From contig NZ_SDQC01000002.1 in assembly GCF_004153445.1 (NCBI RefSeq), positions 1 to 64,000 of the forward strand: DNA of 64,000 nucleotides, given 5' to 3'. The position numbers and the translations under genes were made by a program. Shown one piece after another: positions 17,280-26,239 of this stretch. The stretch comes from Allopusillimonas soli. GTDB lineage: Bacteria > Pseudomonadota > Gammaproteobacteria > Burkholderiales > Burkholderiaceae_B. Position 1 is the stretch's first letter; every line of letters starts with the position of its first letter. Below the pieces are notes generated by a model, which was not told the origin of the DNA, did no database searches, and saw nothing but the letters and a program-made list of their open reading frames with translations.

Positions 17280-18251
17280 ATGTGCAAAAAACTGATAAAG
17301 GCTGCTGCCTTTGCAGGTTCTTTGATGCTGATGCATTTCGGTGCAGCGGCTCAAGGCTATCCTTCCGCGCCGATTACGCTGGTTGTGCCCTATGTAGCGG
17401 GGGCAAGTACCGATGCGCTTGCACGTCTAGTGGGCCAGTCAGTTTCAGAGCAACTGGGCCAGCCTGTGGTCGTAGAGAATCGCTCGGGTGCGGGCGGCAT
17501 GATAGCTGCCGATCACGTCATGCAGCAGCCTTCGGACGGCTATACGTTCATGCTGACCACCGACGGCATACTATCCGTTAATCCAGTGATTTATAAGAAG
17601 GTTGCTTACGATTCACTCAAGGATTTTCAACCGTTGTCGATCGCGGTAAATGCCCCTCTCGTGCTCGTGGTGAAATCCGATTCCCCCTTCAAGTCGGTGG
17701 AGGATGTTATTAAGGCAGCGAAATCCAAGCCTGGCACATTGACTTTTGGATCGGCGGGTGTTGGAACCTCCCAGCATATGGCTGGTGAAATGTTCAATCA
17801 AAAGGCTGCTGTTGATATTAATCACGTTCCATATCGAGGCGGTGCGCCTGCCATGAACGATCTACTGGGTGGGCATATTGACATGATGTTTGTCCAGTCA
17901 GCGTCAGCCGTTGAACTTGCCAAGGCGGGGAAGATTCGTATCCTTGGGATAGGCAGCCCTGAGCGAAGCCCTGCGTTGCCCGAAGTTCCAACCTTTGATG
18001 AGCTTGGCCTGAAAGGCTACGACTCCGACACTTGGTACGGTTTCGATATGCCTGCGGGTGCCTCTGAGGTGGTGGTCAGCAAGCTCCACGCAGCCATCGT
18101 CAAAGCTCTCAAAGACGAGAAGTCACGCCTTGAAGCAGAGGGGTACGTTGTTGTTGCCAGTACACCGCAAGAAATGCACGACAGCATCAAGCGAAATATC
18201 GAGAAATGGGGCGAACTCGCCAAGCTGGCTGATATATATAAGTCAAAGTAG
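17280..18251 (+). CDS. Bug/TctC-family receptor, copy 3
   Basis: A 323-residue periplasmic receptor with signal peptide (MCKKLIKAAAFAGSLMLMHFG..., cleavage near AAAQGYP). It has the motifs YPSAPITLVVPYVAGASTDA, GQPVVVENRSGAGGMIAA and LTFGSAGVGTSQHMAGE. It sits between the thiolase-like/DUF35 pair and the convergent IclR gene and shares their upstream motif, so it probably imports the acid that the CoA-transferase pathway downstream consumes. No TctAB genes accompany it. A hairpin at 18265-18292 follows. Confidence 0.9.
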   Translation: MCKKLIKAAAFAGSLMLMHFGAAAQGYPSAPITLVVPYVAGASTDALARLVGQSVSEQLGQPVVVENRSGAGGMIAADHVMQQPSDGYTFMLTTDGILSVNPVIYKKVAYDSLKDFQPLSIAVNAPLVLVVKSDSPFKSVEDVIKAAKSKPGTLTFGSAGVGTSQHMAGEMFNQKAAVDINHVPYRGGAPAMNDLLGGHIDMMFVQSASAVELAKAGKIRILGIGSPERSPALPEVPTFDELGLKGYDSDTWYGFDMPAGASEVVVSKLHAAIVKALKDEKSRLEAEGYVVVASTPQEMHDSIKRNIEKWGELAKLADIYKSK

Positions 18252-18264
18252 TAATTGGCGGTCT

Positions 18265-18292
18265 ATCGGTGGAGTATCCGTTCTCCACCGAT
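18265..18292. terminator. Bidirectional hairpin between convergent Bug and IclR genes
   Basis: A perfect 10-bp stem, ATCGGTGGAG (18265-18274) and CTCCACCGAT (18283-18292), with an 8-nt loop. It lies exactly between the two converging stop codons. No T-run follows on either strand, so it may act with Rho or only protect 3' ends. Confidence 0.55.
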
Positions 18293-18297
18293 GACGA

Positions 18298-19110
18298 TTA
18301 GCGAAGGAGCTGCTTGATTTCAGCCGAGATGTTCTCAGCGGTATCGAGCAAAAGGGCGGCAATTTCCACAACGCGTTTTGCGCTTAGACGGTTTTCCACC
18401 GCAGAAACGCTGAGTGCGACGCTTGCAGATTTTTCGAAAGTGGTGCGGACGGGCACAGCAACTGCTTTTGCGCCTGCTACCTCTAGAACAGTATTAATGA
18501 CATACCCATTTTGCCGTCGATGCTTGATCTTATTCCACAAATCACGTTCTGAATATTTGGGGTAGCTTTCTTTGATTTTTGCTTCGTTTACAAGACCTAC
18601 TCGTCTGATTTCCTCGTCGGACAAAGTGCTGAGCATGGAAATATTGGCGGCGCCGATATTCAATGGTCGGCGTCTGCCGACGTCCATAACAAAGACGCGT
18701 ATTGGGAATGAGCCTTCCATTCTATCTATGCACACGCCGTCAAAGCCAGCGCGTGTCACGAGAAACACAGTATCCCCTGTAGCTTCAGCGAGTTTGCGGA
18801 TATGAGGATGGCAAAGGTCGCGCAAGTTGAAAGGAGGGGCGGCGGCCAGGCCCATTTCGTAGATTCTTGCACCCAGGAAATACCGTTTGTTGTCCGGATG
18901 CTGGGCGACCAATTGCTCGGCAATCAAGCCTTGCAGGATTCGGTGGGTGGTGGATCTTTCCAGGCCTGTTTTCTGGTAGAGATCGACCAAACGCATGCCT
19001 GTGCGGTTGTGCGCAGTAAGCAGACGCAGCAGGCTAGCAGCCCGTTGTATGGTTTGTGTGCCTGACACGGCGATGGATGAAACCTTTGCAGCTTTATCTT
19101 TATCTGGCAT
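18298..19110 (-). CDS. IclR-family transcriptional regulator
   Basis: A 270-residue regulator. The N-terminal winged HTH spans about residues 15-80 (QTIQRAASLLRLLTAHN, TGLERSTTHRILQGLIAE). The IclR effector-binding domain follows (PHIRKLAEATGDTVFLVTRAGFDGVCIDR; later AVAVPVRTTFEKSASVALSVSA). It is divergent from the CoA-transferase operon at 19277 and convergent with Bug copy 3. The repeated motif upstream of the thiolase, Bug and CoA-transferase genes is its most likely operator, so it probably controls the whole 15-28 kb cluster in response to the pathway substrate or its CoA ester. Confidence 0.9.
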   Translation of the reverse strand: MPDKDKAAKVSSIAVSGTQTIQRAASLLRLLTAHNRTGMRLVDLYQKTGLERSTTHRILQGLIAEQLVAQHPDNKRYFLGARIYEMGLAAAPPFNLRDLCHPHIRKLAEATGDTVFLVTRAGFDGVCIDRMEGSFPIRVFVMDVGRRRPLNIGAANISMLSTLSDEEIRRVGLVNEAKIKESYPKYSERDLWNKIKHRRQNGYVINTVLEVAGAKAVAVPVRTTFEKSASVALSVSAVENRLSAKRVVEIAALLLDTAENISAEIKQLLR

Positions 19111-19276
19111 GTGTGCTTCCGAGTTTGGGATGCCAGATCATAAACTGTCAGCTTTCAGAGTTCAACATATGGAATTGATGGTGCTCCGTTAAGCATGAAA
19201 TGCTAGGGGCGATGAGCAAATCACATGGTTATCCTAGCGTGATAGCTAGATATAGATCATATATTGGAATTTATTA
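19111..19276. promoter_or_regulatory. Divergent promoter region of IclR gene and CoA-transferase operon
   Basis: Relatives of the cluster motif occur near both starts: TTCAACATATGGAATTG (19161-19177) on the IclR side, and CATATATTGGAA (19258-19269) immediately before the CoA-transferase ATG. AGATCATA occurs twice, at 19135-19142 and 19254-19261. CTAGC-N6-GCTAG (19234-19249) is an inverted repeat. These suggest autoregulation plus repression or activation of the operon. Confidence 0.5.
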
Positions 19277-20539
19277 ATGGACGATGATGTGATTTCTGGG
19301 CAGCGTGCTGCGCTGTCATCAAGGGCCTTGGACGGGCTTACCGTGCTGGATGTGGCGGGTCCCTGGGGGGGCTACTGCGGCAAGCTGTTTGCCGACATGG
19401 GAGCAGAAGTCATTCTGATTGAACCACCAGCAGGCGCCGCAACCCGACATGACGAGCCATACATTCATGGGGCGTCGGGTAGGGAGAACAGTCTTGTTTT
19501 TCAATATCAGAATACAAACAAAAAAAGCGTTGTACTTGACCTCAACTCGGAGAGCGGGCAGGCGGCTTTGCGCAAGCTGTCGAGGAAGGCGCATTTGTTG
19601 ATCGAAAGCGAAGCGCCAGGCGTCATGGCTGAGCGAGGACTGAGCTATGAGGATCTGCAAAGCGATGCGCCACAACTCGTCATGGTAAGTATGACCGCCT
19701 TTGGTCAAAAAGGACCCTACGCGCAGTGGCAAGGCAACGACATCGTTGCAATGGCGATGGGCGGCATGCTGTATCTGGCTGGCTATACCGATACTTCTCC
19801 TATGGTGGCATTCGGTGAGCAGGCTGTTGGGGCAGTAAATGTATTTGGTGCAGTAGCTGCCATGGCGGCGGTGTTCGAGGCTGAGGAAAGCGGTCGAGGA
19901 CAACATATAGACGTATCGGCGCAAGAATGTGTGGTCATGGGCATGGAGAATGCCGTGCAGTTCTACGATCTGGAAGGGACTGTGCGCCAGCGGAATGCTG
20001 GCGAACAACGTCTCGCAGGCACGGGAGTTTTTCCTTGCGACGATGGGTATGTATACCTCATGGCGGGGGGTGTGGGAGGCAATCGTTTCTGGCCGGATAC
20101 CGCACGTTGGCTGATTGACGAAGGCGTGCCCGGTGCAACGAGCCTTACGGATGCTTGTTGGCTCGACACAAAGTTTCTAAGCTCCAAGGAAGCGAAAGAT
20201 AGGTTCGCCGAAATCTTCATCCCTTTTGCCCTGAAACATACCAAGGCTGCACTCCAATCCAAAGGCCGGGAACGGCGAATCCCTATTGCACCGATCAACG
20301 ATACGTCAGAGCTTGATACAGCGCAGCGGCAGCATCGCCGTTATTTCGTCGAGACAGCGAGTTCGGCGGGAGTGAGGCTTAGAATGCCGGGCGCGCCGTA
20401 CATGCTCTCTGAAACTCCTTGGGCCTTACATCACGCTGCGCCGGTGCTGGGTCAGCACACCGAGGAGGTCTTTCTTGCGCAAGGCTTTTCGAAAGAACAG
20501 ATCCATGTCCTGTTGATGAGTAAAGGTGACATTCAATGA
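19277..20539 (+). CDS. CaiB/BaiF (type III) CoA-transferase, subunit or paralogue 1
   Basis: A 420-residue family III CoA-transferase. Landmarks are the N-terminal LDGLTVLDVAGPWGGYCGKLFADMGAEV segment and the catalytic Asp in RGQHIDVSAQE (D212). These enzymes move CoA from a donor such as succinyl-CoA to a free acid through an aspartyl-CoA anhydride. Its stop overlaps the ATG of a second CaiB/BaiF gene (ATGA, 20536-20539). This tandem arrangement is seen in heteromeric enzymes such as BbsEF. It probably activates the imported acid. It is the first gene of a long plus-strand operon running to 28573. Confidence 0.9.
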   Translation: MDDDVISGQRAALSSRALDGLTVLDVAGPWGGYCGKLFADMGAEVILIEPPAGAATRHDEPYIHGASGRENSLVFQYQNTNKKSVVLDLNSESGQAALRKLSRKAHLLIESEAPGVMAERGLSYEDLQSDAPQLVMVSMTAFGQKGPYAQWQGNDIVAMAMGGMLYLAGYTDTSPMVAFGEQAVGAVNVFGAVAAMAAVFEAEESGRGQHIDVSAQECVVMGMENAVQFYDLEGTVRQRNAGEQRLAGTGVFPCDDGYVYLMAGGVGGNRFWPDTARWLIDEGVPGATSLTDACWLDTKFLSSKEAKDRFAEIFIPFALKHTKAALQSKGRERRIPIAPINDTSELDTAQRQHRRYFVETASSAGVRLRMPGAPYMLSETPWALHHAAPVLGQHTEEVFLAQGFSKEQIHVLLMSKGDIQ

Positions 20540-21744
20540 AGCGCTTGTTGGAAGGGGTACTCGTTGCGGATTTCACATGGATTGGAGCCGGCTCATACAC
20601 CACGAAATTATTGGCCGACCTTGGCGCAGATGTTGTAAAGATAGAAACATCAAAGCGTCTTGATACGCTGCGCCTGGCTAAACCATATAAAGACGGGATA
20701 CCGGGAATCAACCGTAGCGGCTATTTTGCCGATAGAAACTCGAGTAAACGCAGCATCACCATAAATATCAAGGAAGAACAAGGGCTGATTCTGGCAAAAC
20801 GTTTGATAGGCAATGCCCATATCGTGACCAACAATTTTACGCCCGGGATTATGGATAAGTTGGGATTGGGGTATGACGTTGTGCGTACAATCAGACCGGG
20901 CATTATCTATGTTTCTATGTCGATGCAAGGAGCCACAGGGCCGGATCGGAATGATTTGGGCTATGGACTCACAATCGGCGCGGTTACGGGCCTGCAGCAT
21001 TTGACTGGATTGCCCAATAAAGAGCCAGCGGGAACCGGCACAAACTTCCCAGACCACATTCCCAACCCCACGCATGCTGCATTCGCAATCCTCGCCGCTT
21101 TGCGACACCAACGCAGGACGGGCGTGGGGCAGAGCATTGATATCGCCCAGACTGAACCGACAATCGCCATGATCGGCCCTGCTGTCATGGACTATGAGGT
21201 AAATGGTGTCATACAGAATCGTAGGGGAAACAGGCATCCCAAGTTTGCACCACAAGGAGTTTTTCCTTGCAAGGGACGGGATAGATGGATAGCAATCACG
21301 GTTCAGTCCGATAAGCAGTGGGCGTCTCTTTGCGAGGTTCTGGGCTTGATCGTGCCTGCGGAGTGGGCTGGCGGCGCAGGTCGGCTTAGATATCAGGGTG
21401 AAATCGAGCAAGTCCTGTCCGTAGCAAGCTCCAAATGGGACAGCTTGGAGCTTGCGGTAGCGTTGCAGAACATGGGTGTCACAGCTGGGCCGGTGCAGGA
21501 TGCGCGGGACGTCCTGGAAAAGGATGCCCAACTCCAGGACAGAAAGCATTGGATAAGCCTGGATCACCCGGAAATGGGTCCAAGCACCTATAACTGCGCG
21601 CCCTTCAGGTTCTCAAATGCGGCGTCGGCTCCCTCCTCACCTGCGCCAATGTTGGGGCAGCATACTCAGGAGATAGGTAGGGAATTGCTGGGGCTGTCAG
21701 AAACAGAAATTACCGCATTGATTGAGAAGAATATTCTGGTATAG
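20536..21744 (+). CDS. CaiB/BaiF (type III) CoA-transferase, subunit or paralogue 2
   Basis: A 402-residue family III CoA-transferase, translationally coupled to the previous gene by an ATGA overlap. It has the N-terminal LLEGVLVADFTWIGAGSYTTKLLADLGADVVKIE-type Rossmann segment and a candidate catalytic Asp in VGQSIDIAQTE (D202). Both paralogues therefore retain the Asp. Two same-size CaiB proteins next to an enoyl-CoA hydratase and an acyl-CoA dehydrogenase resemble bbsEFGH. Alternatively, they are two independent homodimers acting on different acids. Confidence 0.9.
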   Translation: MKRLLEGVLVADFTWIGAGSYTTKLLADLGADVVKIETSKRLDTLRLAKPYKDGIPGINRSGYFADRNSSKRSITINIKEEQGLILAKRLIGNAHIVTNNFTPGIMDKLGLGYDVVRTIRPGIIYVSMSMQGATGPDRNDLGYGLTIGAVTGLQHLTGLPNKEPAGTGTNFPDHIPNPTHAAFAILAALRHQRRTGVGQSIDIAQTEPTIAMIGPAVMDYEVNGVIQNRRGNRHPKFAPQGVFPCKGRDRWIAITVQSDKQWASLCEVLGLIVPAEWAGGAGRLRYQGEIEQVLSVASSKWDSLELAVALQNMGVTAGPVQDARDVLEKDAQLQDRKHWISLDHPEMGPSTYNCAPFRFSNAASAPSSPAPMLGQHTQEIGRELLGLSETEITALIEKNILV

Positions 21745-21769
21745 CTACGAAAGTGCACTTGGAGAAACC

Positions 21770-22546
21770 ATGAGCCTTATATTTAGTGTAGAGAATCACG
21801 TTGCGACGATAACGTTGAATAGGCCCGAAGCCTTGAATGCGATTGATCCAGAGGCAAGACAAGAGCTGAAGGTCGCCTGGAGCCGGATTCATCAGGATGA
21901 TGATATTCGAGTGGCAATATTGACTGGCGCGGGTGAGAAATCATTCTGTACGGGATCGGATCTAAAAAAAACCATGCCGCCCAAGGAGAGTTTTGCTGAG
22001 TTGACGTTCGGCCGGGCAGAGTCGGACCACTTGTTGGCTGGCTTGGATACCGACAAGCCTCTCATCTGCGCAATCAACGGCTATGCGATGGGAGGAGGTC
22101 TTGAGCTCGCATTGGCTTGCGACATCCGGATTGCTTCAGAAAATGCTCAGTTTGCTCTTTCAGAAGTTCGGTTGGGAAGCATTCCGGGAGCAGGCGGAAC
22201 GCAAAGGCTGCCGCGGGCCATTGGTATTTCAGATGCAATGCTGCTCATGTTGACAGGCGACCGTATAAGTGCTCAGGAAGCTTTGCGTGTCGGGCTGGTC
22301 AGCAAGATCGTCAACGCGTCCGAGTTGCTCTCGACTGCCAGGGAGATAGCGGCGCGTATTGCAGCCAATGCTCCATTGTCGGTGAGAGCAATCAAGCGTT
22401 TGGTTTATCAGGGTATGGATATGCCCCTGCCATCGGCACTGGATCACGAGCGCTTCGCATTCGGCCTGATGCGCGACACGCAGGATCGTTTGGAAGGGCG
22501 TCGCGCATTCAAAGAAAAGAGACAGCCCGACTATAAGGGCTGCTGA
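21770..22546 (+). CDS. Enoyl-CoA hydratase/isomerase family protein
   Basis: A 258-residue crotonase-fold enzyme. Both catalytic glutamates are visible: Glu112 in GGGLELALACD and Glu132 in FALSEVRLGSIPGAGGTQ. It should add water across the double bond produced by the acyl-CoA dehydrogenase encoded next. The ATG at 21770 is preceded by GGAG; an upstream in-frame start overlapping the CoA-transferase has no ribosome site. The C-terminal AFKEKRQPDYKG ending is normal for the family. Confidence 0.92.
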   Translation: MSLIFSVENHVATITLNRPEALNAIDPEARQELKVAWSRIHQDDDIRVAILTGAGEKSFCTGSDLKKTMPPKESFAELTFGRAESDHLLAGLDTDKPLICAINGYAMGGGLELALACDIRIASENAQFALSEVRLGSIPGAGGTQRLPRAIGISDAMLLMLTGDRISAQEALRVGLVSKIVNASELLSTAREIAARIAANAPLSVRAIKRLVYQGMDMPLPSALDHERFAFGLMRDTQDRLEGRRAFKEKRQPDYKGC

Positions 22547-22598
22547 GGTGGCGCGACAGCCAAAACAGATTACATAACTTTGTGCAGGAAGAATAAGT

Positions 22599-23786
22599 AT
22601 GGATTTCGAGTTGCCCGAGAGTACGCGCATGGTCCGCGAGACCGTGGCCCGCTTTGTCAGTAAGGAGCTAATGCCACACGAAGCGCTCATAATACGCCGC
22701 GAAGCTGAAAGGGGTTTTTCAGACGACTCCCTTATTCCCAGTGAACTGGATGCCCGCTTACAGGGTCGTGCACGCGAGATTGGATTATGGGGTATCGATG
22801 TGCCCGAGAAGTTCGGCGGTCAGGACATGGGGATGTTGACAAAATGCGTGGTGGTTGAGGAGCTTAAGCATTGCATTGTTCCTTTTGTTCTTCCGCCTGA
22901 GAGCCCAAACTTGTTCATGTTGAATGAGCTTTGCAGGGGCGATCAAATCGATCGCTACCTGTTGCCGTATTCCCGTGGAGAAAAAAAGAGTTGCTTGGCG
23001 CTTACGGAGCCCGCCGCCGGTGCCGATGCCGCTGCGATCAAGACAAAGGCGGAAAGAAAAAACGGAAAGTGGGTGCTAAATGGCTCAAAGATATGGATCA
23101 GCAATGCTCGCCGCGCTGATTTCATGATTGTGATGGCAGTCACAGATGCGTCCAAGGGATCGCGCGGAGGTATTACAGCCTTCCTCGTCGATAAGGGCAC
23201 CCCCGGCCTGAGCGTGCCAACTTCATTCCCCATGATTGGTGAGTACCATCCCTATGAGGTTGTATTCGACAACGTCGAGTTGGACGACGCACAGGTGCTA
23301 GGTGAGGTCGGGCATGGATTCGCGCCACTTTCGAAGCGTTTGGGCGTGCGGCGGCTCGAGATAGCGGCGAGATGCCTTGGCTTGGCAACCCGTTGCCTTC
23401 AGATGATGATTGAACAGGCAAATACGCGTGTGACATTCGGTGCTCCCCTCGCAGATCGACAAACCATACAGTGGTGGATTGCAGATAGTTATCAAGAACT
23501 TGAAATGGTTCGCATGATGGTTTACCGCTTGGCTTGGAAGCTTGATCAAGGCGATACCGATGTTCGTAAAGATGGATCATTGGTCAAAGTTCAAGGCACT
23601 GAGATGATAGGAAGGGTTGTGGACCGTGCCATTCAGCTGTTTGGCGGGATGGGAGTATCCAAGGAGCTGCCGCTGGAATACATTTCACGCATGGTGCGCG
23701 TTCTGCGCATCGTAGAAGGCCCGAGCGAAGTGCACCGCTGGGTTATTGCGCGAGACCTACTGCGTAACGGCTTGCCGCCCGCCTGA
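22599..23786 (+). CDS. Acyl-CoA dehydrogenase
   Basis: A 395-residue flavoprotein that oxidises an acyl-CoA to the 2,3-enoyl-CoA and passes electrons to ETF. Family motifs include CLALTEPAAGADAAAIKTKAE (FAD/substrate loop), WVLNGSKIWISNA and the C-terminal IVEGPSEVHR, with catalytic Glu373. Full length, no damage seen. It follows the enoyl-CoA hydratase by 52 bp. Its longer N-terminal segment (ALIIRREAERGFSDDSLIPSE) resembles dehydrogenases of bulky or dicarboxylic acyl-CoAs, but substrate specificity is not readable. Confidence 0.92.
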   Translation: MDFELPESTRMVRETVARFVSKELMPHEALIIRREAERGFSDDSLIPSELDARLQGRAREIGLWGIDVPEKFGGQDMGMLTKCVVVEELKHCIVPFVLPPESPNLFMLNELCRGDQIDRYLLPYSRGEKKSCLALTEPAAGADAAAIKTKAERKNGKWVLNGSKIWISNARRADFMIVMAVTDASKGSRGGITAFLVDKGTPGLSVPTSFPMIGEYHPYEVVFDNVELDDAQVLGEVGHGFAPLSKRLGVRRLEIAARCLGLATRCLQMMIEQANTRVTFGAPLADRQTIQWWIADSYQELEMVRMMVYRLAWKLDQGDTDVRKDGSLVKVQGTEMIGRVVDRAIQLFGGMGVSKELPLEYISRMVRVLRIVEGPSEVHRWVIARDLLRNGLPPA

Positions 23787-23813
23787 CACCTTTGCCCTGA
23801 GTATATTCATATC

Positions 23814-25028
23814 ATGCCGGACAGCAATACGTTCTTGTCGACAACTCACGCAGTCAGGGTTCATGCGGGTGACCAAGCCTTGTCTTATTTGCCATACGAA
23901 GTGGATCGTTTAGGCGCCCGCCGAGCCATGATTCTTTGTGGACGATCGGTGGCGAACAAGACAGAACTACTTCCCCTGCTTGCTGATCTGCTGGGTGAGC
24001 GTTTGGTCGGCGTTTTCGGAAAGATGGGAAAGGATGCCCCGTTGCCTGACATACAAGCAGCGGTGGCTAATGCGCGCCAATGCCGGGCAGATATCCTGGT
24101 TGCTGTTGGCGCGGGCAGTGTGCTAAAGGCGGCAAGAGTCGTTGATATTTTGCTCAGCGAGCCAGGAGATCTGGATTCCCTTGTCACACAGTATCCAGAT
24201 AATGGTCGTCCGGTCAGCCCGAAGCTTCGTTCAACCAAGCTGCCCATTATCAATATTCTTACCGCAGGAACCAGCGCGCAAAATAGAGGCGGGGCGGCTG
24301 TGAAGGATGTGGAGAATGGCAGAAGGCTCGAATTCTTTGATCCAAAAACCCGGCCTGCGGCTATCTTTTGGGATGATCGTGCATTGTTGACTGCGCCACC
24401 CGAGTTGGCATTCACAACAGGGTTGTCGGTTTATTGGCGATCACTCATGAACATATGCACACTCGCCGATGCAAATCCCTTGGTTGAGGGTAGCCGTAGG
24501 CAAGCCTTGAGGCTGTCAAGAAGAGCCATGCCTAGACTCAGGAACGAGCAGGACGCCGCCGCCCGCATCGATATTTGTGCCGCCGCCTTGCTTCAGAACA
24601 GAGATGAAGACGACGGGGGCAGGCCATTTGACGCGCACTGGATTGCTCGCGTTGTATATGCGCTGGTGGCAGCCACGCTAACACTTGTTGATTCGGTGGA
24701 TCAAGGCAGCGCGAATGCAGTCTATACGGCGCCTGTGATCCGTGAGTTTGGCCATTTGTGCCCGGATATTGTTGCGGCGTTAGCCGAAACGATTGAAATG
24801 GATGCTATCCCTAGCGGGCGGGGGACTGCGCACGCTCTATTGGCGGAGCATTTTGAGAAAGAATTTTCTGATCTGGGAGTTCCTCGGCATTTACGAGATC
24901 TCGGAGTCGCGCGACATATGCTTGATGAGATCGTGAAATTGTCGCTTTTGAATTTCAATGCGGATCGCAATCGTGAGTTGGGCAGCCATCAAGGCAAGTT
25001 GCGCAAGATAGTGTATGAAGCCTGGTGA
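23814..25028 (+). CDS. Iron-containing alcohol dehydrogenase homologue lacking metal ligands
   Basis: A 404-residue protein with the Fe-ADH/maleylacetate reductase fold. It keeps the glycine-rich NAD loop in altered form: GAGSVLKAARVV (99-110) instead of GGGSxxDxAK, and TAGTSAQNRGG instead of TAGTGSE. The metal site is not conserved: the GLDALAH helix reads GLSVYWR (Ser205, Arg209), and the LPH...H segment near 295-306 reads DQGSANAVYTAP with no His. It can hardly bind Fe/Zn in the normal way. It may be a metal-free enzyme of different chemistry or a non-catalytic partner. It sits in the CoA-transferase operon, 27 bp after the acyl-CoA dehydrogenase. Confidence 0.8.
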   Translation: MPDSNTFLSTTHAVRVHAGDQALSYLPYEVDRLGARRAMILCGRSVANKTELLPLLADLLGERLVGVFGKMGKDAPLPDIQAAVANARQCRADILVAVGAGSVLKAARVVDILLSEPGDLDSLVTQYPDNGRPVSPKLRSTKLPIINILTAGTSAQNRGGAAVKDVENGRRLEFFDPKTRPAAIFWDDRALLTAPPELAFTTGLSVYWRSLMNICTLADANPLVEGSRRQALRLSRRAMPRLRNEQDAAARIDICAAALLQNRDEDDGGRPFDAHWIARVVYALVAATLTLVDSVDQGSANAVYTAPVIREFGHLCPDIVAALAETIEMDAIPSGRGTAHALLAEHFEKEFSDLGVPRHLRDLGVARHMLDEIVKLSLLNFNADRNRELGSHQGKLRKIVYEAW

Positions 25029-25084
25029 TTTGCGGCGTCTGCTTGCCCCTGACTGGGTAGGCAGCCGAACCAAGGAGGAACCTT

Positions 25085-26239
25085 ATGAACGCCCGTCATA
25101 GCACCCCTTTTGTCCTGATGCGGGGTGGGACTAGCAAGGGTATTTTTTTTCATGAAAAAGATGTCCCACAGGACCGAAGCGTATTAGTGCCATTCTTGCT
25201 TGATATCTTTGGTTCTCCTGATCGACGACAGATTAACGGAATGGGCGGTGCCGACAAACTCACAAGCAAGGCCGCGATTATTGGCGCTCCCATCAAGTCC
25301 AATACAGATGTTACTTACTTGTTTGGACAGGTTGGCATAATTGCCCCCGAAGTTGATTTCAATTTGAATTGTGGAAACTTGACAGCCGCCGTTGGCGTCT
25401 TCGCATTGGAAGAGGGTCTTGTCCAGGGTGCAGACAGCTCTGCGCTTGTTCGCGTTCATAACTTGAACACCGACCGCGTCATACATGTGCATGTGCCGAT
25501 GTCTGGCGGTGTGCCGGTGGAGGCTGGCGATTTCTCTATTGGAGGGGTGCCGGGAACGGGTGCACCCATTGGTCTGGATTTCAGCCGCGCTGCTGGTGCG
25601 ATCACCGGCGAGTTATTGCCACTAGGTGGTGTCATGACACATTTGTCTGTCCCGGGCTACGGCAGCATAGACGTCTCGGTAGTGGACTGTGCAAACCTGG
25701 TTGTATTTGTTGCAGCCGACACGATAGGTATGGTTGGGACGGAGACGCCGGAGCAGATTGATCAAAACGACGATCTGAAGAAAAAGCTGAATGCTATTCG
25801 TGCCGAGGTGGCCGCGCGTGTGGGTCTTTCACAATATTGGCATTCTCGGACCGCTCCCTCGACGCCCATGTGTGTGGTAGTACAACGGCCGTCAACATAT
25901 CAGCCCTTTACTGGCGGCGACCCTATACACGCCACCTCCATTGATTTGACATGTCGTCAGTTCTCCACTGGGGCAACCAGCAAAGCCATGGCTGCGACAG
26001 TTACCGCATGTACTGGCGTAGCGTGCCGAATATCTGGTTCCGTCGCAAACCAATACGTTGGCCAGCATACATCGGCGGATAGCATGTTACGCCTCGGACA
26101 TCCTAGTGGAATCATAGAGGTCGAAAGCAAGCTGATACCCGACGAAAGCCGGATACTGATCGATTCCGCAATGATTTGGCGCACCGCACGTCGCATTGCC
26201 GACGGAAGAGTATATACAAGAGTGGATGGCGCGCGATGA
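25085..26239 (+). CDS. PrpF-family isomerase (2-methylaconitate / 4-oxalomesaconate tautomerase type)
   Basis: A 384-residue PrpF-family protein with the N-terminal signature FVLMRGGTSKGIFF and the NLNCGNLTAAVG segment carrying a catalytic-type Cys. Known members isomerise double bonds of unsaturated tricarboxylates (2-methylaconitate, trans-aconitate, 4-oxalomesaconate). AAGGAGG precedes the ATG. Its stop overlaps the ATG of the MmgE/PrpD gene. That pairing is the same as in methylcitrate-type routes and suggests that the cluster ends in an unsaturated di- or tricarboxylic acid. Confidence 0.88.
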   Translation: MNARHSTPFVLMRGGTSKGIFFHEKDVPQDRSVLVPFLLDIFGSPDRRQINGMGGADKLTSKAAIIGAPIKSNTDVTYLFGQVGIIAPEVDFNLNCGNLTAAVGVFALEEGLVQGADSSALVRVHNLNTDRVIHVHVPMSGGVPVEAGDFSIGGVPGTGAPIGLDFSRAAGAITGELLPLGGVMTHLSVPGYGSIDVSVVDCANLVVFVAADTIGMVGTETPEQIDQNDDLKKKLNAIRAEVAARVGLSQYWHSRTAPSTPMCVVVQRPSTYQPFTGGDPIHATSIDLTCRQFSTGATSKAMAATVTACTGVACRISGSVANQYVGQHTSADSMLRLGHPSGIIEVESKLIPDESRILIDSAMIWRTARRIADGRVYTRVDGAR

